A stretch of DNA of 12,935 bases from an uncultured Bacilli bacterium. Its GTDB lineage: Bacteria; Bacillota_I; Bacilli_A; RF39; UBA660. The DNA lies in the NCBI GenBank assembly GCA_947589695.1, contig CANQBY010000015.1, positions 1 through 12,935 of the forward strand. The letters run 5' to 3'. Below are positions 7,787 through 12,935 of this stretch, piece after piece (positions within the stretch are counted from its first letter, which is position 1; each line of letters begins with the position of its first letter). The notes beneath the pieces were generated by a model. The model ran no database searches, had not been told where the DNA came from, and was given only the letters and a program-made list of their open reading frames with translations. The position numbers and the translations under genes are program-made.

Positions 7787-8671
7787 ATGCAGGCAGTTAA
7801 GAAAATGAAAAATTTTGAAGATAATTTAAAAGAGGAATATTTAGAAAGTTTAAAAGATGATGATTTTCGAAAATTAGTTCAAGATTTAAAAATAAGTCCT
7901 AGAGTTGGAAGAGTAAATACTTCACTTTTAAATGACTGTATAGAAGAATTAAAAAATTGCCGAAATTGTAAAGGATTATATGAATGTCCTAATAGAGTCG
8001 AAGGTTTTACTTTATATCCCAAAGTAGAAGATAATAGAATAGATATTGGTTATAAAGCTTGTAAGTATAAACTAAAACAAGATGAATTATTAAAAAATAA
8101 GAAAACTAATGCAAAAGAATTAGAAAATGCGTCTTTTAAAAATATTTTATTAGATGATAAAAAAAGAGTGGAAATAGTTAAGTGGCTCATGAATTTTTAT
8201 GATAATTTTGATGGTATAACTAATAGTAAAGGCCTATACTTACATGGTTCTTTTGGATCGGGGAAAACTTACTTAATATATGCCTTACTTAATGAATTAA
8301 AGAAAAATAAAAAAGTAGATTTTAGAGCTGTATATTTTCCAGAAATACTTCGAACTTTAAAAGATGATTGGGATACTTATAATGAAAAAATTAATTTATA
8401 TAGTACTATTCCCATTTTATTAATAGATGATATTGGAGCAGAGACCGTAAGTGAATGGGGAAGAGACGAAGTGTTAGGAACTATTTTACAAAATAGAATG
8501 AATAATGAATTAACCACATTTTTTACTTCAAATTTAACGATTGAAGAATTAGAAAATCATCTAGCCATGACTAAAAATACAACAGATAAATTAAAAGCAA
8601 GTAGAATAATTGAAAGAATAAAACAATTAACCGAAGATAAAGAATTAATAAGTCCTAATAAAAGACATTAA
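7787..8671 (+). CDS. dnaI: Helicase loader DnaI (AAA+ ATPase)
   Basis: Loads the replicative helicase onto DNA in an ATP-dependent way, working with DnaB and DnaD. The 294 residues compare with about 310 in Bacillus. The N-terminal helicase-interacting domain has cysteines C58, C61, C67 and C92, arranged as in the zinc-binding region of DnaI. The AAA+ domain has Walker A GSFGSGKT (154-161), Walker B LLIDDIGAE (211-219), a SNL segment and a basic ASRIIERI segment fitting the arginine-finger region. AGGAGG (7776-7781), which overlaps the dnaB stop, lies 5 bases before ATG; a second Met at codon 7 is less well placed. It is the last gene of the operon and ends next to a bidirectional terminator. 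Confidence 0.95.
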   Translation: MQAVKKMKNFEDNLKEEYLESLKDDDFRKLVQDLKISPRVGRVNTSLLNDCIEELKNCRNCKGLYECPNRVEGFTLYPKVEDNRIDIGYKACKYKLKQDELLKNKKTNAKELENASFKNILLDDKKRVEIVKWLMNFYDNFDGITNSKGLYLHGSFGSGKTYLIYALLNELKKNKKVDFRAVYFPEILRTLKDDWDTYNEKINLYSTIPILLIDDIGAETVSEWGRDEVLGTILQNRMNNELTTFFTSNLTIEELENHLAMTKNTTDKLKASRIIERIKQLTEDKELISPNKRH

Positions 8672-8694
8672 AAAAAGAACTATTAATTCTTTTT
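8672..8694. terminator. Bidirectional terminator between dnaI and the convergent thioredoxin-like gene
   Basis: A/T-rich 8-bp stem AAAAAGAA/TTCTTTTT (8672-8679/8687-8694) with a 7-base loop. Each arm supplies a T tract on the appropriate strand. The minus-strand gene's stop codon (8683-8685) lies inside the loop and its final codons form one arm. The stem has only one G-C pair, so strength is uncertain. Confidence 0.6.
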
Positions 8695-9258
8695 AATTGT
8701 TTCCACTTTCGTGTTTAAATCTTGATTAGCTTTAATAACTTCAGAGACAACATCATGATATTTAGTACTAGTATGGGATTTTTCAATAGCTGTTTTAATT
8801 TTATCTTTAGTAGTTTCGCCAAAACCAGTTTCATTATAAATATCACCAATAATTATATAAGGAATAGTTCGAACATCTTTGTTAAAGTAACTACCAACAG
8901 CTTGATATAATGTAATGTGATCAGGATGTTCTTTATCATCAGTTTGGTAAGTTTCAACAGTTAGATATTCATAATCATTAACTATTTCGTTAAAGAAAGC
9001 TAAAGAATTGCGACAAAATTGGCAATAACTAGCATGAAAAACATAAACTGTTACTTCGTTGTTGGCATCATTAGAATCATCAGGATCAATGGTGTCTAAG
9101 TTATTAGTATTTTCCGAACTAACAGAATTATCAATTTGATTTTCGTTTGGTTCTTTTGCTAAACGTTTTTGATTATAATATAAAATACCAGTCACTACTA
9201 AAGCAATGATTAAGATTCCGACTAAAATGGGAATAAGATTATTTTTAATTTTTTCCAT
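8683..9258 (-). CDS. Membrane-anchored thioredoxin-fold protein with CQFC motif
   Basis: Predicted to act outside the membrane in thiol-disulfide exchange; the partner is unknown. The 191 residues begin with one hydrophobic helix (about 8-28), flanked by Lys and lacking a lipobox, so it is probably a retained anchor. A Ser/Asn/Asp-rich acidic linker follows (about 40-68). A thioredoxin fold then begins with the strand VTVYVFHASYC. The redox motif is C79-Q-F-C82, and TIPYIIIGD carries the cis-proline (P133) expected next to the active site. An upstream in-frame ATG at 9306 was rejected because GAGGT (complement of 9266-9270) lies 7 bases before the Met at 9258, and the promoter's -10 would lie inside the longer version. 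The gene is transcribed alone, convergent with dnaI and divergent from the next gene. Confidence 0.88.
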   Translation of the reverse strand: MEKIKNNLIPILVGILIIALVVTGILYYNQKRLAKEPNENQIDNSVSSENTNNLDTIDPDDSNDANNEVTVYVFHASYCQFCRNSLAFFNEIVNDYEYLTVETYQTDDKEHPDHITLYQAVGSYFNKDVRTIPYIIIGDIYNETGFGETTKDKIKTAIEKSHTSTKYHDVVSEVIKANQDLNTKVETIKKN

Positions 9259-9277
9259 ATATATTACCTCGTATTTA

Positions 9278-9306
9278 ATTATATATAAAAACATTAGTAA
9301 ATGCAA
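9278..9306 (-). promoter_or_regulatory. Promoter of the thioredoxin-like gene
   Basis: On the minus strand, TTGCAT (complement of 9301-9306), a 17-bp spacer and TATAAT (complement of 9278-9283). The start would be near 9271, about 13 bases before the ATG. This supports the shorter start at 9258. Confidence 0.75.
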
Positions 9307-9313
9307 GAAGTTA

Positions 9314-9342
9314 TTGCGTGTTTTTAAATTAGGTGTTAAAAT
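9314..9342 (+). promoter_or_regulatory. Extended -10 promoter of the 456-residue protein gene
   Basis: TTGCGT (9314-9319), a 17-bp spacer and TAAAAT (9337-9342) with an upstream TG (TGTTAAAAT). Predicted transcription start is near 9349-9350, essentially at the first base of the AGGAGG site, so the leader would be about 12-13 bases. Confidence 0.65.
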
Positions 9343-9361
9343 TAAATTAGGAGGTAAAGGT

Positions 9362-10732
9362 ATGATAGTAAATTTTATCTTAATGTTTAAAGGAATAGAG
9401 GGTGTAGATAAATATTTAGCAAAGCATAAAGAATATTTTATGAATAAAAGTTATACTCAAACTAGAAAATTCATGAAAAAATATTTGAATCGCGAATTTA
9501 AGAGAGGCGAAAATAGTTTTGCTTTCTTAGATTATTTAGATAATAGTAAAATAGAAGGAGAGTTTTATCCTGATTTAATTAGAAAAAGTGAATTTTATAA
9601 AACCATGATTGATGATAAAGATAAACTAAATTTTATTGATGCTTATTTATCTTATTGTGGAGAAGAAAGTATTATTAATGATTGCATAGATAATATGTTT
9701 GATGTAGAAGTTTTAAAAGATTTAGTTACAGAATATGTAACTGATAAGAATGCGCAAACTGTTGCCGATAAATTAATTTATATGGGAGATATGGATTTAA
9801 TTTTAGCGAGTAGAGATTATTGGTATTACTTAGTAGATTACTTAAATGCTAATATTACAGATAGTTATAGTTATCCTTTAGAAGAGATAACAACATATTT
9901 AATTAATTATAGTAATCATAATAAAGGGGTAATTATGGTTTTAAGAGATTATATAGAAAAACATGGTTCGAAAGAAAGAGCTTTAACAGCTTTAGCAGAT
10001 ATTATAACAACAAAAGTAAATGAAAAAAATGATGATAATACCAGTAAATATATAATAAGTGATATTAGAGAATATTTAGATAATATATTTAATAATTTAA
10101 ATAATGAGACATTTAGGGAAGAAGATATAAATTATATAGCAAAAGAAATAGAGAAAACTAATAATAAAGAAGCTTTAAGAGAATGGGTTTGTAAAACTAA
10201 ATGTAGGTATAATTATCAAATATTAGATAATTTAATGCTTGATTATGATAATTTACCATATTTATTTGGAGCGTTAGATAAGTTTTATGTTAATCATATT
10301 ACAACAAGAATATTAATGGGACAATCTAAAGAAGAAAAACAAAAATTTATGGAGTATTTATCACAAAATTATAATTTGTTTAATAAAGAAATACTCGATA
10401 AAGTATTATTTTTAGCTTATACATGTAGTTATCATTTAAGTAAACAAGAAATCTTAGGTTTTGTTTTAAAGGGTTCAAGATATACGAGGCAAATATTTCA
10501 AAAGTATGATTTTAATGAAGAAGAAAGATTATTAATATTTGAAACATATAAAAATAATCAGGAAGTAGATTTATGTACTTTATATGGAACTTATTTAATA
10601 AAGGGTGAAAGATCAGCATTACTTAATAAAGAAGAAGAAGAAAAAATGAAACCTTTAGTATTAAGTTTAAAGAAAAAAATAGATGATAATAAAAAATTAG
10701 AAGTTATATGGCCAAGAACAAATGTAAAATAA
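9362..10732 (+). CDS. Uncharacterised 456-residue soluble, mostly helical protein
   Basis: I do not recognise the family. The protein looks soluble: no signal peptide and no membrane helix. It is rich in Asn, Lys, Leu, Ile and Tyr and is predicted mostly alpha-helical, with a charged Lys/Glu-rich C-terminus (about 425-456). It has scattered cysteines, including a WVCKTKC pair, but no convincing zinc or catalytic motif. I chose the ATG at 9362 because AGGAGG (9349-9354) lies 7 bases upstream and the promoter ends at 9342. The frame is open further upstream to 9206, but that stretch covers the promoters and the 5' end of the opposite gene. The terminator overlaps its last codons. Single-gene unit, divergent from the thioredoxin-like gene; nothing in the context fixes a function. 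Confidence 0.85.
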   Translation: MIVNFILMFKGIEGVDKYLAKHKEYFMNKSYTQTRKFMKKYLNREFKRGENSFAFLDYLDNSKIEGEFYPDLIRKSEFYKTMIDDKDKLNFIDAYLSYCGEESIINDCIDNMFDVEVLKDLVTEYVTDKNAQTVADKLIYMGDMDLILASRDYWYYLVDYLNANITDSYSYPLEEITTYLINYSNHNKGVIMVLRDYIEKHGSKERALTALADIITTKVNEKNDDNTSKYIISDIREYLDNIFNNLNNETFREEDINYIAKEIEKTNNKEALREWVCKTKCRYNYQILDNLMLDYDNLPYLFGALDKFYVNHITTRILMGQSKEEKQKFMEYLSQNYNLFNKEILDKVLFLAYTCSYHLSKQEILGFVLKGSRYTRQIFQKYDFNEEERLLIFETYKNNQEVDLCTLYGTYLIKGERSALLNKEEEEKMKPLVLSLKKKIDDNKKLEVIWPRTNVK

Positions 10733-10755
10733 TGTTAAGTTATTTTACATTTTTT
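10720..10755 (+). terminator. Intrinsic terminator overlapping the end of the 456-residue protein gene
   Basis: A perfect 13-bp stem (10720-10732 with 10740-10752), 7-base loop TGTTAAG and trailing T to 10755. The 5' arm contains the last codons and the TAA stop. The 3' arm contains the -35 box of the parE promoter. Confidence 0.85.
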
Positions 10756-10772
10756 AAGGATTTTGGTATAAT
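10744..10772 (+). promoter_or_regulatory. Promoter of parE
   Basis: TTTACA (10744-10749, 5 of 6 matches), a 17-bp spacer and TATAAT (10767-10772) with extended -10 TGG. This is the best promoter in the window. The start would be near 10779, just before AGGTGA (10780-10785), which is 7 bases ahead of the ATG. Confidence 0.85.
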
Positions 10773-10792
10773 AAATAGTAGGTGAATAATAA

Positions 10793-12709
10793 ATGGCAAA
10801 AGAAACTAAATATGATGCATCATCAATAAAAATATTAGAAGGATTAGAAGCAGTAAGAAAAAGACCAGGAATGTATATTGGTTCAACAGATAAAAGAGGG
10901 CTTCATCATTTAGTATGGGAAATTGTAGATAATTCAATTGATGAGATTATTAATGGATATGGTAATTATATAAAAATTGTTATGCATAAAGATGGATCAA
11001 TTACTATCGCGGATAATGGACGAGGAGTACCAACCGGAATGCATGAATCAGGAAAATCAACACCAGAAGTAATTTATACTGTTTTACATGCGGGAGGTAA
11101 ATTTGAAGAAGGTAACTATAAAGTAAGTGGAGGATTACATGGGGTTGGAGGTTCCGTTGTAAATGCTCTATCTAAAAAAATGGATGTCATAATTTACCGG
11201 GATGGAGAGATTAATAACATAAGATTTTGTGAGGGGGGAAAAGTAGAAAGTCCTTTAAAAAAGATAGGAACTACTAATAAAACCGGAACAATTGTAACAT
11301 TTTTACCAGATTATGAAATATTTAAAAATTGTAATTTTTCTTATACAACTATTACGGAAAGAATGCAAGAAAGTGCCTTTTTAATTCCTAATGTAACGAT
11401 TGAAGTAATTGATGAAGAAAATAATAGACAAGTAAAATATCATTACGAGAATGGGTTAGTTAATTTTGTAGAATATATGAATGAAGATAAAGAAGTACTG
11501 CATAAAGTAATTAGTTTTGCTTCATCTAAGGGAAATATTGAAGTAGATGTCGCAATGCAATATACCGATTCTTATAATGAAAATATTTTATCGTTTGTCA
11601 ATAATGTTAAAACTATTGATGGAGGAACGCATGAAGTAGGATTTAAAACCGGAATTACCAAAGCTTTTAATGATTATGTGAAAAATAATAATATTTTAAA
11701 AGGAAAAGACGCAACATTTGAAGGATCCGATGTAAGAGAAGGCTTAAGTGCAGTTATTAATTTAAAGATTCCAGAAGCTTTATTACAATTTGAAGGACAA
11801 ACAAAAGGAAAATTAGGAACACCAGAAGCTAGAAGTATAACAGAAGCAATAACCTATGAAAACTTAAAATTTTTCTTAGAAGAAAATAAAGAAATTGCCT
11901 TAAATATAATTGATAAAGCAAGCAAAAGCAAGCTTGCCAGGGAAGCCGCCAGAAAAGCAAGAGAAGAAGCACGAAATGGCAAAGGCAAAAGCAAACTAGA
12001 AAAGAATTTATCAGGAAAGTTTGCGCCAGCTTCCACCAAAAATCCCAATTTGAACGAACTCTTTTTAGTGGAAGGAGATTCTGCGGGAGGTTCGGCCAAA
12101 GGGGGAAGAAATAGACGGTTTCAAGCTATATTACCTTTAAGAGGGAAAGTTATTAATTCCGAAAAAGCGAATGTGGCAGATATTTTAAAAAATGAAGAAA
12201 TAAATACAATTATTCATACTATTGGCGCGGGAGTAGGTCCAGAGTTTGAAGCAAAAGATAGCAATTATGATAAAGTAATTATTATGACCGATGCCGATGT
12301 CGATGGTTCGCATATTCAAATATTACTTTTAACTTTCTTTTATCGATTTATGCGACCTTTAATTGAAGCCGGAAAACTTTATATTGCTAAACCACCTTTA
12401 TATAAAATTGATTATGGGAAAAAACATTTTTATGCTTATTCAGATGAAGAAAGATATCAAATCGTGTCCGATAATCCAGGCAAACCTGATATATCCAGAA
12501 ATAAAGGTTTAGGGGAAATGAATGCAGAAGAACTTTGGGATACTACTATGAACCCTGAGACAAGAAGTTTAATTAGAGTAAATATTTATGATGCCGCACT
12601 TGCTGAAAAAAGAGTATCAGTTTTAATGGGAGATAAAGTAGAGCCAAGAAAAGAATGGATAGAAGAAAATATTGTATTTACTATGGAAGATGATTATAGA
12701 GCAGCTTAG
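10793..12709 (+). CDS. parE: DNA topoisomerase IV subunit B
   Basis: ATPase subunit of topoisomerase IV, which with ParC decatenates daughter chromosomes and relaxes supercoils. The 638 residues contain the GHKL ATPase (E43, N47, DNGRG 74-78, GGLHGVGGSVVNALS), the transducer with the QTK loop (Q336-T337-K338), and the TOPRIM domain (E427 in EGDSAGGSA; D500, D502 and D504 in DADVDGSH). The C-terminus has NKGLGEMN and MGDKVEPR. ParE is preferred over GyrB because of IPEALLQFEGQTKGKLGT, REAARKAREEARNGK, LNELFLVEGDSAGGSAKGGRNRRFQAILPLRGKVIN-type spacing and NEEINTIIHTIGAGVG, all close to Bacillus ParE. One oddity is Asn in place of Tyr in the usual RYKGLGEM. It has its own promoter and a terminator at its end. 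parC, usually directly downstream in Firmicutes, is not adjacent. Confidence 0.93.
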   Translation: MAKETKYDASSIKILEGLEAVRKRPGMYIGSTDKRGLHHLVWEIVDNSIDEIINGYGNYIKIVMHKDGSITIADNGRGVPTGMHESGKSTPEVIYTVLHAGGKFEEGNYKVSGGLHGVGGSVVNALSKKMDVIIYRDGEINNIRFCEGGKVESPLKKIGTTNKTGTIVTFLPDYEIFKNCNFSYTTITERMQESAFLIPNVTIEVIDEENNRQVKYHYENGLVNFVEYMNEDKEVLHKVISFASSKGNIEVDVAMQYTDSYNENILSFVNNVKTIDGGTHEVGFKTGITKAFNDYVKNNNILKGKDATFEGSDVREGLSAVINLKIPEALLQFEGQTKGKLGTPEARSITEAITYENLKFFLEENKEIALNIIDKASKSKLAREAARKAREEARNGKGKSKLEKNLSGKFAPASTKNPNLNELFLVEGDSAGGSAKGGRNRRFQAILPLRGKVINSEKANVADILKNEEINTIIHTIGAGVGPEFEAKDSNYDKVIIMTDADVDGSHIQILLLTFFYRFMRPLIEAGKLYIAKPPLYKIDYGKKHFYAYSDEERYQIVSDNPGKPDISRNKGLGEMNAEELWDTTMNPETRSLIRVNIYDAALAEKRVSVLMGDKVEPRKEWIEENIVFTMEDDYRAA

Positions 12710-12718
12710 CTCTTTTTT
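12698..12718 (+). terminator. Intrinsic terminator at the end of parE
   Basis: Stem AGAGC/GCTCT (12698-12702/12709-12713) with loop AGCTTA, followed by a run of T to 12718. The stem covers the last codons, and the final base of the TAG stop opens its 3' arm. The stem is short (5 bp) but mostly G-C, in a region otherwise very A/T-rich. Confidence 0.7.
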
Positions 12719-12744
12719 CTTTACTTAAAATTACGAAAAAGATA

Positions 12745-12773
12745 TTGCAAAAATATCAATAATATTGTATATT
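12745..12773 (+). promoter_or_regulatory. Possible promoter for the last gene in the parE-downstream intergenic region
   Basis: TTGCAA (12745-12750), 17-bp spacer, TATATT (12768-12773). It would give a leader of about 100 bases, much longer than the others here. A perfect TATAAT at 12850-12855 nearer the gene has no good -35 and is an alternative. The -35 lies in a 6-bp inverted repeat GATATT/AATATC (12741-12746/12752-12757). The rest of the 170-base gap is very A/T-rich, and I see no RNA gene in it. Confidence 0.45.
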
Positions 12774-12815
12774 AGAAATATAAAGTAAAAAAATATAAGA
12801 TATTATGATAAGTTT

Positions 12816-12822
12816 TGTCGAA
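12816..12822 (+). promoter_or_regulatory. Spo0A-box-like heptamer upstream of the last gene
   Basis: TGTCGAA matches the known Spo0A binding consensus and lies between the proposed promoter and the start codon of the predicted exported protein. A seven-base match is weak: the same heptamer also occurs inside glyS (1183-1189), where it is almost certainly chance. Confidence 0.2.
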
Positions 12823-12879
12823 TGTAATGCAACTTTAAAAAACATAATTTATAATAATATCCAGAAAGAGGTTTTTTTA

Positions 12880-12935
12880 ATGGAAAAGAGAAAAATATTA
12901 TTAACTTTAGGCTTATTATTCCTAGTTGGGGGGGG
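12880..12935 (+). CDS. 5' end of a gene for a probable exported or membrane protein (partial)
   Basis: Eighteen complete codons are present: MEKRKILLTLGLLFLV followed by Gly codons. A Lys/Arg-rich start followed by a Leu-rich hydrophobic stretch is typical of a signal peptide or first membrane helix. GAGG (12868-12871) lies 8 bases before the ATG. The frame is open upstream to an ATG at 12805, but that one has no ribosome binding site. The sequence ends in a run of eight G (12928-12935) in the Gly codons, so the product cannot be identified. Confidence 0.6.
   Translation, partial: MEKRKILLTLGLLFLVGG

Noticed and set aside
9259..9306. Upstream start for the thioredoxin-like protein (16 extra residues).
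   Set aside because: The minus-strand -10 and -35 boxes lie within it, and GAGGT precedes the Met at 9258 at good spacing.
9206..9361. N-terminal extension of the 456-residue protein by 52 codons, including a hydrophobic stretch.
   Set aside because: It covers both divergent promoters and the 5' end of the opposite gene, while AGGAGG at the right distance supports the ATG at 9362.
11854..12099. A minus-strand open frame opposite parE, and similar frames opposite the large gene and dnaB.
   Set aside because: They are antisense to conserved domains, lack ribosome binding sites and have composition explained by the codons on the other strand.
10793..12709. Assignment as gyrB.
   Set aside because: The transducer/TOPRIM region (LLQFEGQTKGKLGT, the REAARKAREEAR stretch, NEEINTIIHTIGAGVG) is closer to Firmicutes ParE than to GyrB as I know them. 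Phylogeny would settle it.
12805..12879. In-frame upstream start for the last gene (25 more codons).
   Set aside because: No ribosome binding site; the ATG at 12880 has GAGG 8 bases upstream and is followed directly by a signal-like segment.

Overview
The window is a 12.9 kb piece of a low-GC (very A+T-rich) Firmicutes/Bacilli-type or Mollicutes-related chromosome. The evidence is strong AGGAGG-type ribosome binding sites, the dnaB-dnaI helicase-loading pair found in Bacilli and relatives, a Firmicutes-type ParE, a single-chain class II glycyl-tRNA synthetase and a SAM-I riboswitch in front of metK. All nine complete gene ends use TAA or TAG and never TGA, while every tryptophan I checked is TGG. 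The window starts inside glyS and stops inside a gene at a run of eight G, so it looks like a contig cut at both ends.

Layout. glyS (3' part) and a small ASCH-domain gene (2-1546) lie in one direction, probably co-transcribed. A promoter, a SAM-I riboswitch with a readable terminator/antiterminator switch, and metK follow (1552-2923). Next is a promoter and a 3.4 kb gene for an uncharacterised 1138-residue protein: helical repeats, an unassigned Cys/His/Trp-rich C-terminal domain and a single C-terminal membrane anchor (2976-6392). After a terminator comes the dnaB-dnaI replication-restart/initiation operon (6503-8671). It converges, through a shared bidirectional terminator, on a minus-strand membrane-anchored thioredoxin-fold protein with a CQFC motif (8683-9258). 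That gene diverges, through two back-to-back promoters arranged as an imperfect palindrome, from an uncharacterised soluble 456-residue helical protein (9362-10732). parE follows with its own promoter (10793-12709). Last is a 170-base intergenic region and the first codons of a probably exported or membrane protein (12880-end).

Function. Most of the window is housekeeping: translation (glyS), methyl-donor synthesis under SAM feedback (metK), helicase loading (dnaB, dnaI) and chromosome decatenation (parE). The two large uncharacterised genes and the thioredoxin-like gene sit as single-gene units between them. I found no tRNA, rRNA, CRISPR array, insertion sequence or recognisable defence system. 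The best candidate for something undescribed is the 1138-residue tail-anchored protein.

Regulatory architecture is compact and uniform. Most promoters lie 19-22 bp upstream of the start codon, giving predicted leaders of about 12-16 nt. Terminator hairpins overlap stop codons, and the parE -35 box lies inside the preceding gene's terminator.
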